Shown one piece after another: positions 26,499-34,233 of a DNA stretch of 34,233 nucleotides. Source of the DNA: a virus. The notes below the pieces were generated by a model, which had not been told where the DNA came from, did not search any database, and saw only the letters and a list, made by a program, of their open reading frames with translations. Location: the IMG/VR virus record IMGVR_UViG_3300037635_002609, positions 1 to 34,233 of that record; one strand, written 5' to 3'. A program made the translations under genes and the position numbers. Each line of letters begins with the position of its first letter. Positions within the stretch are counted from its first letter, which is position 1.

Positions 26499-28709
26499 TT
26501 ATTTTATTATTTTAGAATTATAACCAGTATTTTTGTACTTAGCTATGTTTATGTTTATTTTTTGTTTTTCTATTTTTACGTTTGGCGCGTATAAATGCCT
26601 GTTGTTAGCCATTATAGCTAAACCAGAGCTTATAGATGCGTCATGCTTTGTTCTTTTGTTTATATCAAATTTAGCCCAGTCATTTAACAGCTCGTTAAAA
26701 TAACAGTCGCCAAAAGACCCGTCTTGTTGCATGCCAACGTGGTCTTGTATATACATTTCAATTGCAGCAGCATGAGCTTGTTTTATGTCTTCACTTGAGT
26801 TTGGTATTCCACCAACTTCTTTTTCAGCTGTAGATAATTTGTTCCATATTTTATCTGGCCTATTCATACTATAACCTCTGTAACCTCTACGTCTTAAATA
26901 ATACAATAAACGAGGTTTATTGTTTTCCGCGAGTAAAGGCATCCCATAAAATACTAATGCCATTAGAACGTCTTCAAAGAACATCTCTGCAGTCTGAGGT
27001 CTAGCTAAATACTCTAAAAAAAATGTGTTGGCTGGTGCATCTTCCATACTGAACTTTGTTAGTCCGTGCAAAGCACCTTTAGAACCTACACCATCTACAG
27101 TTCCTGATATATCATAGCTATCACAACCAAAAGCTCCCATGTGCTCATTGCCAGGCCATTTAACACCATTTTTAGTTACAACTTTATTTTGTATATTAGC
27201 TGGTGGTACCCAGCTTACTTTAAACCTACCCTTAGGATCTGGATAAAATATTACTTTAGAATCTTTAATACCATTAACCCATTGAAAATTACCTTTAGTA
27301 ATACCTAATGTCCTAGACATTTCTTCGTTGTAATCTATTTGTTCGTATAGTTTAACTAAGTTAAATATACTGTTCTTAGTCTCATCTCTAAATGCGTGCT
27401 CAGTAGTTCTTGGAAACTGTCTGTAAAATTCGTTCAGTGCATCTTGATCACCTTTTAAACCGTCAGCTTCGTTTTGCCAACTGTCTACAACGCCTATGTC
27501 TATTAATTCCCCATGTGGATCGAAGACTTCATGATCCGGAGTATCGAAGACTGGGCTTCCGTACTCATCAATAAATCCTTCGTAGTTCCACTCCATTGGG
27601 ATAAAAAGAGAATATAAGCCAGACGCTGTCTGTCCATTTCTGTTTCGCTTAGTAACGTCTGATGCTCCATATAATTTTTTAAAGTTTTCTCCACCTTTGT
27701 CTAATGCGTTAGATGTTGAGCCCATCATACATTTACCTATAATCCTACTACCTAATCGTAAACATGTTTTTGTAACTCTCCAGTTGTTTAATATATTATC
27801 GGGTCTTTCCCACTTACCACTTTCATCGTGTACTAAAAGCTTTAATTTTTCACCGTCATAGCTATTGTCACCTGTATTCTTCCAGTCTATAGTTGTATCT
27901 AATCCTTCTAAATCTTCTAGCTTTTCGTTTGTTGTAATCTTCTTTCTAGTGAACTTAGAAGCTGGAACTCTATATGCAAGCTCGGATTTTGGCCTATCCA
28001 TACCGTCTTGAATAGGACTAAAAAAGAAAGGATAATTAATCGATATAGGTACAACTTTGTCAGTAAACATTTTCTTAGCATCAGCTCCTGTTTTAGATAA
28101 TATACCAAACCTTGCATCACTTGATATCGTAGCTTGGTTAACTGTTTCAGCCGATGACATAAAAGAAAAACCAGACCGTCTATTTTTTAGGTAACACATA
28201 CCATAACATCTTTTATCTGCTTTGCATGCTTCCCAAAATATATAGAATAGTCTGTTAGCTTCTCTGAAGTCTGGCGCGCCTACGTCAATCTTACTCCATT
28301 GCAGATACATATAATGTGTACCTGTTATGTATGTTGCCTTACCATTGTTGTTAAACCAAAAACCTTCATCTCTACGCTTAAACTCTTCGTCTATATAATC
28401 AAACCAGTCAGCTTTCTTTTCTTCTGCGTAAGCTCTCCAGTCAAATATGTTTTTAAGTCTACTTAGTTCTTTAGGGTATTCAAACTGTTTCCACTTTTTT
28501 TCTTTGTTGCTATACACACTACGCTCTTTAGGTAATGCTATCTGAAAGTTTTGTATCTCGTATATCTCACCTATCTCACCAGTCTTAGATATAACTACAA
28601 GATCGTGTTCTTTGTTATAACCATACTTCCACTTTTTACCTTTATTAAGTCTGCTTATAGTAGTTTTTTTTATAGGTTCTACTATTTGTAGTAAATTCTG
28701 CTCGTACAT
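26499..28709 (-). CDS. terL: Terminase large subunit, TerL (736 aa)
   Basis: The ATPase domain has a degenerate Walker A at residues 175-182 (KNRRSGFS) and Walker B LLVHDE with D295-E296. The C-terminal RNase H-like nuclease domain shows its acidic positions: D530 and D533 in GCDSYDISG, and D690 in KHDASISSGLAIM. The Walker A lacks the usual GKT/S, but an Arg/Gly/Ser variant of this kind is known among large terminases. The protein packages DNA into the procapsid, powered by ATP and docked on the portal. The start overlaps the stop of the preceding small gene (TAATG), which suggests coupled synthesis with a small terminase. Confidence 0.9.
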   Translation of the reverse strand: MYEQNLLQIVEPIKKTTISRLNKGKKWKYGYNKEHDLVVISKTGEIGEIYEIQNFQIALPKERSVYSNKEKKWKQFEYPKELSRLKNIFDWRAYAEEKKADWFDYIDEEFKRRDEGFWFNNNGKATYITGTHYMYLQWSKIDVGAPDFREANRLFYIFWEACKADKRCYGMCYLKNRRSGFSFMSSAETVNQATISSDARFGILSKTGADAKKMFTDKVVPISINYPFFFSPIQDGMDRPKSELAYRVPASKFTRKKITTNEKLEDLEGLDTTIDWKNTGDNSYDGEKLKLLVHDESGKWERPDNILNNWRVTKTCLRLGSRIIGKCMMGSTSNALDKGGENFKKLYGASDVTKRNRNGQTASGLYSLFIPMEWNYEGFIDEYGSPVFDTPDHEVFDPHGELIDIGVVDSWQNEADGLKGDQDALNEFYRQFPRTTEHAFRDETKNSIFNLVKLYEQIDYNEEMSRTLGITKGNFQWVNGIKDSKVIFYPDPKGRFKVSWVPPANIQNKVVTKNGVKWPGNEHMGAFGCDSYDISGTVDGVGSKGALHGLTKFSMEDAPANTFFLEYLARPQTAEMFFEDVLMALVFYGMPLLAENNKPRLLYYLRRRGYRGYSMNRPDKIWNKLSTAEKEVGGIPNSSEDIKQAHAAAIEMYIQDHVGMQQDGSFGDCYFNELLNDWAKFDINKRTKHDASISSGLAIMANNRHLYAPNVKIEKQKININIAKYKNTGYNSKIIK

Positions 28710-28981
28710 TACTTAGACCTACCCTCTGCAAAACCTTTAAATACTTTAACCTCGGTTTTAGTTTCTTTACCTTCAAGTATGTTCTCTTCCTCTTGTATTC
28801 TATTCAATATTTCAAACGCATCAAATATAGCTAGTTTCTTTGTTGCTGCAGCATTTTTTAATCTGTCAGCAGATATATCATCGTCAGAATCTACAATAGC
28901 TTCTTTGGCAACTTTAATCAGTTCTTCAACTGCCTTATGCCCAGCTTGGATTATATTCTTCTTCGTCTCCTTGATATTCAT
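28709..28981 (-). CDS. Candidate small terminase subunit (90 aa)
   Basis: A short, charged, mostly helical protein: a helix at residues 1-30, a DSDDD turn, a second long helix at 36-68, and a basic C-terminal tail (KVFKGFAEGRSK). It lies immediately before the large terminase gene and overlaps it by one base, the usual place for the DNA-recognition subunit; T7 gp18 is 89 residues. Its N-terminus overlaps the preceding reading frame by 47 bp. I see no helix-turn-helix motif that would settle the matter, so the call rests on position, size and helical content. Confidence 0.45.
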   Translation of the reverse strand: MNIKETKKNIIQAGHKAVEELIKVAKEAIVDSDDDISADRLKNAAATKKLAIFDAFEILNRIQEEENILEGKETKTEVKVFKGFAEGRSK

Positions 28982-29513
28982 ATTTGATTGTAATAAAATT
29001 TGATAGTAGTCTATATAGTTTCTGGCCGTCTATTATAAACTCATATTCTGAGCTTGGCCTAAAACCTATTAAATCGCCTTTGTTAACTGTACCGTCAGTA
29101 TGTTTAACAATACCAACTAAAGGCTTTTCTTTATCTACACTTAGTTTGTCTGTAGATTTTACTGGTGCTACAAAACAATATCCTTTTTGCGCTTGCCATT
29201 CGGTATCTTTGTATAAGAATATTTGATCTGGTTGTACTAGGTATGTTTCTTCATCAATATAACTTCTACTATTCTTTTCTATACCGTGCTGGTTGTGCCA
29301 TCTTCTAAATACATTGTGATGTACTATAACCTTATCACCAACTTTTATATCTGTATCACCAACTGTAGGTATTGCTTTTACTATAGCTTCTCTACTAACA
29401 TACTGGTGGTTGAATATCTCTGTATTAACTATCAGTTCTTTACCTCCTATATCTTTTGTATTGTTGTATCTTGATTTTACTGGTGTTACAACAAAGTTGT
29501 AAACCGACTTCAT
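28935..29513 (-). CDS. Tandem GroES-like co-chaperonin (two Cpn10-like domains, 192 aa)
   Basis: Residues 5-103 follow the GroES pattern: VVTPVKSRY, a mobile-loop-like GGKELIVN (23-30), REAIVKAIP, KVGDKVIVHHNVF (58-69), then SYIDEETYLVQPDQIFLY (84-101), which matches the GroES C-terminal strand region. Residues 111-179 repeat the plan: YCFVAPVKS, PLVGIVKH, NKGDLIGF (144-151) and EFIIDGQKLYRLLSNFITIKYE-like ending (158-179), but with a short loop instead of a mobile loop. A fused double Cpn10 is unusual; chloroplast Cpn20 is the known parallel. Phage GroES homologues such as T4 gp31 serve capsid folding by host GroEL. It lies in the block just before terminase. No GroEL is seen here. The GroES call is from pattern reading. 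Confidence 0.6.
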   Translation of the reverse strand: MKSVYNFVVTPVKSRYNNTKDIGGKELIVNTEIFNHQYVSREAIVKAIPTVGDTDIKVGDKVIVHHNVFRRWHNQHGIEKNSRSYIDEETYLVQPDQIFLYKDTEWQAQKGYCFVAPVKSTDKLSVDKEKPLVGIVKHTDGTVNKGDLIGFRPSSEYEFIIDGQKLYRLLSNFITIKYEYQGDEEEYNPSWA

Positions 29514-29734
29514 TAATACTGTAAGTTATATTCTACAGATACAGCCATATTTTTGTTAAAGTCTTTCCAAGGCAAAACATCTTTACCTTTTCTAATATAC
29601 ACGCTGTACTTATCGTCTTCTTCTAAGATGTCACATATAGTATGACCACCATACACTTCTTGCCCAACGGCATAGTGCATGGCGTCATTTTTATAATCTT
29701 TACCGATACTAATCTTCCTTATTAGCTTCGACAT
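29513..29734 (-). CDS. Small conserved-looking protein of unknown function (73 aa)
   Basis: The product is a compact basic protein (MSKLIRKISIGKDYKND start) with alternating strands and a short helix; there is no signal peptide or zinc-binding cysteine cluster. The start ATG lies 26 bp inside the end of the preceding gene, and its stop overlaps the ATG of the GroES-like gene by one base. A later in-frame ATG (residue 18) would avoid the long overlap, but the residues before it look native to the protein. I recall similar short proteins in marine phage contigs, without a known role. Confidence 0.65.
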   Translation of the reverse strand: MSKLIRKISIGKDYKNDAMHYAVGQEVYGGHTICDILEEDDKYSVYIRKGKDVLPWKDFNKNMAVSVEYNLQY

Positions 29735-29975
29735 CTTCTACTTCTGTTATAGTACCGTCTTGTATATTAACGTTTACTTTACCATACTCTTCTTCAAGCT
29801 CTGCTTGGAACCTTGAAAGATCTTCTCTCATTTTAGATAAATCGTGAAGTACAATATGTTTTTGAGTTTCGATCTGTCCAACTCTAGTAGTTGCACCGTT
29901 CATCGCTCCTACAATTTCTTGTAGTGTTTTTAATTGTTCGTCAGTTACTTTTAAGTCTTCTGTTTTTTTTGCCAT
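29709..29975 (-). CDS. Small coiled-coil protein (88 aa)
   Basis: After a MAKK start, residues 10-68 form one long amphipathic helix with heptad spacing (leucines and isoleucines in EQLKTLQEIVGAMN and LSKMREDLSRFQAELEEEYG), followed by an acidic tail. The pattern fits a coiled-coil dimer or trimer, possibly a small assembly factor, but no family with a defined job is recognised. It begins after an A-rich leader 31 bp from the previous gene and shares 26 bp with the next one, so the small genes here appear to be one translational unit. Confidence 0.65.
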   Translation of the reverse strand: MAKKTEDLKVTDEQLKTLQEIVGAMNGATTRVGQIETQKHIVLHDLSKMREDLSRFQAELEEEYGKVNVNIQDGTITEVEDVEANKED

Positions 29976-30006
29976 TTTATTTAATTTAAGTTAATTTAAT
30001 TTTATT

Positions 30007-30255
30007 TTATAGAGATAACGCCTCTATTTGCGTTTTTTGCTCAGATGATAATTCAGCTACAAAAGCTGGGATAGCCATTTTAATTCTTAAATGACCTTCG
30101 TTTCTACGAAGCGTATCAGCATCGTAATTATCTTCAGTTCTATCTTCTATTGCAACAGCTCTCATAGCCACTACAATATCGTAAGAGTTAAAAGCTGGAG
30201 CTACATCTGCTGCGTAGTCTCTATCATCTACTACTTCAGGAGTTTCTTCTGCCAT
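30007..30255 (-). CDS. Small acidic protein of unknown function (82 aa)
   Basis: The product is acidic in its first half (EETPEVVDDRDYAADVAP) and ends in a helical, more neutral part (IPAFVAELSSEQKTQIEALSL). There is no signal peptide, membrane helix or cysteine. The reading frame is clean, with an A/T-rich leader before its ATG, and it lies directly downstream of the S74 fibre. Fibre genes are often followed by small assembly or adaptor proteins, but nothing in the sequence specifies this. Confidence 0.6.
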   Translation of the reverse strand: MAEETPEVVDDRDYAADVAPAFNSYDIVVAMRAVAIEDRTEDNYDADTLRRNEGHLRIKMAIPAFVAELSSEQKTQIEALSL

Positions 30256-30294
30256 AATTGTTTATTTATTTATTGTTTATTTGTTATTATATAA

Positions 30295-33135
30295 TTACTT
30301 GTTTTTCAGTGCTTTTACTTCTTCTGATAGCTCTTGTATTGCTTTAACTAACATAGGTATTAAGTTTGCTTGTGCAATCATGTATTGATCAGGATCGTTA
30401 GTGTTTACTATACCAGTGTAATCAATGTTTTCGTTATCTAGCACTTCTTTTACTTCTTGAGCAATAAAACCAGAAGCTTGTTTACCTTTATCGTTATTTG
30501 TGTGCCTATGATTCCACTTGAATTTTCTAGGTTTTAATTTGTTTATAAACTCAGTTCCTAATTCTAAATCTTCAATATCTGACTTATCTCTTTTGTCAGA
30601 TACAAAAGTCCAAGCACTTGCAGATCCTTGAAATCTAGCAGTTACAGAGCCGTTATAAATATTTACTTCGTTATCAACACCCACAGCAGAAGCTGCAGCG
30701 TCATAACCTATTATAATATTGTTATCACCAGTTGTAAGAGCGTCACCACAAAGACCACCTATAATAGTATTTTTAATACCTTCAGAAATGTTTTTACCAG
30801 CTTCAAAACCCATAGCAGTATTAAATGGATTTGTAGTACAGTTTTGCATCATTAACGCTCTATAACCCACAGCAGTAGAACCTCCATAAACATCTTCAGT
30901 AGTTAGCGCTTCATGTCCAATAGCAACATTTCTAACACCAGTAGTTAAAGCATCTCCGGCTAAACTACCTATAACAACACTTTCAATAGCTGTTGTCATT
31001 CCCTCACCGGCTTTGTAACCTACAGCAGTATTATTACCTTCACCGCCAGCGTTCAAAGTAGCTAAAGAGTTGAAACCAACAGCTACGTTTCTACCGTGTT
31101 GATCTTCTGAACCTAAAGCAGCATAACCTATAGCTGTATTTCCAACACCTGAGTTCAAAGCGTCACCGGCCAAAGCACCAATTATTGTGTTTTGTGTTCC
31201 TGTTGATACGCTTAAACCAGCATGAAAACCAACGGCAACATTGTAAGTATTACTACCCGTGTTCATGACACCATTTCCTAAAGCAGATGTTCCAAAAGCT
31301 GTATTTCTAGCCGAGGTTGTTGCAGCCGATAAAGATCCATAACCTACAGCTGTGTTTTCTGAAGAATCTGTTAATGCATCACCAGCCGTGCATCCTATAA
31401 TAGTGTTGCTAGTACCAGTTGTAATTTCTTTACCAGCGTGGAGACCAACCGCTGTGTTGTTACCATGACCAGATACATTTTGCTTTTGTAATGCTCCTAC
31501 GCCAACAGCTGTGTTTTGTCCAAAAACCGTTTGTGCACTTAATGCCAAATAACCAACAGCAACGTTATTAATTCCTGACGTTAAAGCATCTCCAGCTTGA
31601 GAACCAATTAATGTATTAGTAGTACCTGTTGTTATAGAGTTTCCAGCAAGATGACCTATGGCAGTGTTATGACCATCTACACCACCAGTAAATGTAAGTG
31701 TTGCCCCAGATACAGCGCCACCAGTTGCACTAGCTGACATTTCAAATTCTGTGTTACTAGTTATACTAGCAACTGTAGTTCCAGAAGGTATAGTGTTAGC
31801 AGTACTACTTGTTACAACTTGCCCAACTACAATACTAGTGTTAGACGTGTGAGTAACAGTTGTGCCTCCATTATAAGCACCACCACCAACCGTATGCTGT
31901 GGTTGTTGAACCTCTAAAGCTCCAGATCCTATAGCAACTGATTTTGAACCAGCGTTTGTAGCACTTAGAGCGTTATATCCTAAAGCTATGTTATGATTAC
32001 CAAGAGTAATTCCGTCTCCGGATAATGAGCCAACTAAAGTGTTTTTAACACCTGTTGTCATTGATTTACCAGCTTCAAATCCTACAGCTACGTTGTAAGC
32101 ATCGACGCCTGCGTTTTGTGTTTTTAAAGCTTGATACCCAACTGCTACATTTTTACCATGAGTTTCTTGTGTACCTAAAGCGTTATAACCAACAGCAACA
32201 TTTGCAATAGAAGTTGTCATTGCATCACCGGCTAAACTACCAACTAGAGTGTTTAATCTACCTGTTGTTACGTTTAATCCTGAGTTATAACCTACAGCCG
32301 TGTTGTATGTGTAAGCAGTAACTCCATTATCTAAATTAAGTAAAGAATTAGCTCCAATTGCAACGTTACCTGATTCATTAGTATTGGCACTTGTAAGCGC
32401 GTTATACCCTAAAGCAACGTTTTCAGATCCAGTAGTTAAAGCATCTCCGGCTAAACTACCTATTAGAGTGTTTTGTACACCTGACTCTAGTAAATGACCA
32501 GAGTTATAACCTAAACCTACATTATAACCATTGCCATTAAAATTCAAAGAATACAAAGAACCTTCACCAATAGCTGTGTTTCTTGCGCCTGTATCTTCGG
32601 TAAGTAAAGCTTGATGTCCTACTGCTGTGTTTTGTCCCCCTGTTGTTATTCCCGATCCAGCTTGATAACCTACAGCAGTATTAAAATCTCCATCTGTAAT
32701 AGCATCCATTGCCGCAAGACCATAAGCAGTGTTGTAAGTTGCAGTATTTTGTGTTGCAGAAACATTATGCGTGTATATAGAGCCAGTGTCTCCAGAATAA
32801 AAAGGTATGCCGTTAAAAGAAGTTCCATCAACCGTACCTGCAAAAGTTGCGTTTTGAGATGTATCTAATGTAAGTGCTAAGGTGCTGTTAGTTAAAAACG
32901 CTAAATTATTATTTGTAGTAGTTCTTACGCTATTTTGGTCTACTCTTAATGACTGTGATGAATGATTTAAAACTAAAGCAGCATCTCCAGAGGAAGGAGT
33001 TACTGTTATGCTATTACCATTTACAACTAAGCCGTTTGCTGTTATTGCATCTATATAAGCTGATGCCCAGTATTTACTTGCTGTTCCTAAACCTCCTTCA
33101 CTGTCCGCTCTTGGGACTATATTTGGTGTTGCCAT
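30295..33135 (-). CDS. Tail fibre/spike with YadA-like repeats and S74 chaperone (946 aa)
   Basis: Residues 1-125 form an N-terminal attachment and shaft region with an MATPNIVPRADSEGGLGT start. Residues ~130-828 are head-type repeats of the trimeric adhesin kind (NTAVGYxA, NVAVGF). They are grouped in eight ~80-100-residue super-repeats, each marked by a variant of SLAGDALTTG. Residues ~410-488 are an insertion that breaks the repeat array. Residues 846-946 are a peptidase S74 intramolecular chaperone: SDKRDKSDI at the cleavage point, then FINKLKPRKFKW, GFIAQEV and a C-terminal coiled coil. S74 domains trimerise the fibre and cut themselves off between Ser and Asp (here S846-D847). The protein is the likely primary receptor-binding fibre. 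Confidence 0.9.
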   Translation of the reverse strand: MATPNIVPRADSEGGLGTASKYWASAYIDAITANGLVVNGNSITVTPSSGDAALVLNHSSQSLRVDQNSVRTTTNNNLAFLTNSTLALTLDTSQNATFAGTVDGTSFNGIPFYSGDTGSIYTHNVSATQNTATYNTAYGLAAMDAITDGDFNTAVGYQAGSGITTGGQNTAVGHQALLTEDTGARNTAIGEGSLYSLNFNGNGYNVGLGYNSGHLLESGVQNTLIGSLAGDALTTGSENVALGYNALTSANTNESGNVAIGANSLLNLDNGVTAYTYNTAVGYNSGLNVTTGRLNTLVGSLAGDAMTTSIANVAVGYNALGTQETHGKNVAVGYQALKTQNAGVDAYNVAVGFEAGKSMTTGVKNTLVGSLSGDGITLGNHNIALGYNALSATNAGSKSVAIGSGALEVQQPQHTVGGGAYNGGTTVTHTSNTSIVVGQVVTSSTANTIPSGTTVASITSNTEFEMSASATGGAVSGATLTFTGGVDGHNTAIGHLAGNSITTGTTNTLIGSQAGDALTSGINNVAVGYLALSAQTVFGQNTAVGVGALQKQNVSGHGNNTAVGLHAGKEITTGTSNTIIGCTAGDALTDSSENTAVGYGSLSAATTSARNTAFGTSALGNGVMNTGSNTYNVAVGFHAGLSVSTGTQNTIIGALAGDALNSGVGNTAIGYAALGSEDQHGRNVAVGFNSLATLNAGGEGNNTAVGYKAGEGMTTAIESVVIGSLAGDALTTGVRNVAIGHEALTTEDVYGGSTAVGYRALMMQNCTTNPFNTAMGFEAGKNISEGIKNTIIGGLCGDALTTGDNNIIIGYDAAASAVGVDNEVNIYNGSVTARFQGSASAWTFVSDKRDKSDIEDLELGTEFINKLKPRKFKWNHRHTNNDKGKQASGFIAQEVKEVLDNENIDYTGIVNTNDPDQYMIAQANLIPMLVKAIQELSEEVKALKNK

Positions 33136-33169
33136 ATTTTAATTTTTTATTTGTATTTTTTATATTTTT

Positions 33170-34233
33170 TTAAATGTCTTTTGGTTGTATTGCGTATTCT
33201 TTTACTGACACGTTATCTAGTTGATAACTATTAGTACCACTTGTTGCTCTAAATATAAGGTTACCGTTTGGTATTGCGTGTGTAAATATAGCTGTAAAAG
33301 TACCATTACCACTTATACCTTGTATTGTACTTCCATTGTTATTTATTACAGCTGTAACTCCACTGCTTAAACTATAATTAGAAATAGTGTAAGTAAGCTC
33401 ATAAGTTGTTCCTTCAACAAGCATGGTTTGTGGATTTACATGAATCGTAGTGGTTCCGCTAGCGCCAGTAACAGTTGCTTTACCATCAGATATACTAGCT
33501 CCACCTGTTAAAGTCCACCTATCGTTTGGATCAACTTGTTTTACTGACACGTTGTCTACAAAAAAGTTTAAAGAATTTTGAGACAAAATACTTACATAAG
33601 ATGCACCTGTTGATGATGCAGTAGCTATATAAGTAATATTAGTCCATTCGCCTACTGTTACAGTTCTTTCGGTAAATACACTAACATTAGTATTATTCAA
33701 ACCTGATTTAATTGAATTACCACTTACTGAATATACCCATAATGAAACTGAATAAGTACGACCACTTGTCAAGTTAAAATTGTTTGGAGAAAATATACCT
33801 TCTTGTGTTGCATCTGCTATTATTTTCCAACTATAAGTTCCTGTATGACTTTGTTCAGTTGATTGCTCTGAAGTAGTTGGACTACCGAAATTATTCCAAT
33901 CACTATTTAATTCAAAGCCTCCATTTATAACTAAATCACTACCTAATTCTTCATAATCACCGTTTAGAACTAACTCAGGTAGTGTTGCACCATCTGGGTA
34001 ACTTTCTTCCCAGAAGCCTTCGTCTTCAGGATCTTCTGCTATCATTATATCTGCACCGTCAAAATCCCAAACATTACTTGTATCGTTTAATGTTGTTGCT
34101 ACTGTTACAGCACTACCAGATGTTGGTATATATGCACTAACAAAACCATCTTGTTCTAGTTGAAAGCCCCAAAAAAACGCAGATTGTCCATTAGGTAAGT
34201 TTCTAGCAAACTGCACTTGACCTTGTGAATTTG
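33170..34233 (-). CDS. Tail protein with jelly-roll domains (5' end outside window)
   Basis: The frame is open to the right edge with no stop, so the N-terminus is missing; the GTG at 34216 is an internal valine, not a start. Numbered from that GTG, the visible part begins with a beta domain (AFFWGFQLEQDGFVSAYIP). It then has a linker carrying two related motifs (ELVLNGDYEELG, then LVINGGFE). Two jelly-roll domains of carbohydrate-binding-module 4/9 type follow: residues ~110-228, ending in FFVDNVSVKQV, and ~230-341, ending in YQLDNVSVKEY. Such linkers and jelly-rolls are common in phage tail proteins that bind surface sugars. It is followed by the S74 fibre gene, 34 bp downstream, so both belong to the adsorption apparatus. 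Confidence 0.75.
   Translation of the reverse strand, partial: NSQGQVQFARNLPNGQSAFFWGFQLEQDGFVSAYIPTSGSAVTVATTLNDTSNVWDFDGADIMIAEDPEDEGFWEESYPDGATLPELVLNGDYEELGSDLVINGGFELNSDWNNFGSPTTSEQSTEQSHTGTYSWKIIADATQEGIFSPNNFNLTSGRTYSVSLWVYSVSGNSIKSGLNNTNVSVFTERTVTVGEWTNITYIATASSTGASYVSILSQNSLNFFVDNVSVKQVDPNDRWTLTGGASISDGKATVTGASGTTTIHVNPQTMLVEGTTYELTYTISNYSLSSGVTAVINNNGSTIQGISGNGTFTAIFTHAIPNGNLIFRATSGTNSYQLDNVSVKEYAIQPKDI

Noticed and set aside
27503-28120. Two short minus-strand frames inside the terminase gene
   Set aside because: They are in another frame within terL, whose motifs are intact across the region.
28709-28981. Helix-turn-helix DNA-binding motif in the small-terminase candidate
   Set aside because: I could not place the turn and conserved residues; the call is left at positional evidence.
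29900-29916. CGCTCCTAC, resembling part of the REP-like element
   Set aside because: It is inside the coding region of the 88-residue gene with no pairing partner; a chance match.
34214-34216. GTG as the start of the right-edge tail gene
   Set aside because: The frame continues upstream without a stop (N-S-Q-G-Q before the valine), so the gene begins outside the window.

Overview
The window is the structural region of a double-stranded DNA tailed phage (Caudoviricetes). All 21 supported coding regions, two of them cut by the window edges, lie head to tail on the minus strand, so transcription runs from high to low coordinates. Gaps are mostly under 60 bp and several genes overlap. I see no tRNA, integrase, CRISPR array, insertion sequence or replication gene. 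The DNA is AT-rich. Start codons follow A/T-only leaders with no Shine-Dalgarno sequence, which is typical of Bacteroidota (flavobacterial) genes. The left-hand lipoprotein also resembles lipoproteins of that phylum. A Bacteroidota host, plausibly marine, is therefore my best inference but is not proven.

In transcription order, the right part (about 34.2-30.3 kb) holds adsorption genes: the 3' end of a tail protein with jelly-roll domains, then a 946-residue fibre with YadA-like repeats and a C-terminal S74 self-cleaving chaperone. Next come three small genes of unknown role, then a 192-residue protein that reads as two fused GroES-like domains, then a 90-residue small-terminase candidate. 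The packaging and head block (28.7-21.3 kb) is large terminase, 806-residue portal, acidic scaffold-like protein and major capsid protein. A strong intrinsic terminator closes the capsid gene.

Further left is a head-associated gene of unknown role (272 residues). It is followed by a GC-rich UUCG-capped hairpin that resembles bacterial REP elements. Then come two ring or head-to-tail adaptor genes and a 1998-residue beta-rich muzzle/nozzle protein with an inserted jelly-roll, followed by two beta-rich accessory proteins. The last block is a probable ejection module: a gp14-like protein with one hydrophobic segment, a 471-residue unknown, and a 2682-residue polyvalent protein. That giant carries an HExxH metallopeptidase motif, a PD-(D/E)XK nuclease-like motif and a HAD phosphatase domain. 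A surface-type lipoprotein and the first codons of a second, translationally coupled gene end the window.

The lack of sheath, tube and tape-measure genes, together with the adaptor, muzzle and ejection genes, points to a short-tailed (podovirus) particle. The order and sizes of terminase, portal, capsid, ring, muzzle and giant cargo protein recall Crassvirales or related Bacteroidota podoviruses, but I could not test this by alignment. The points most worth a second look are the polyvalent giant, the double GroES-like protein, the REP-like hairpin, and small beta modules that appear in more than one tail gene.
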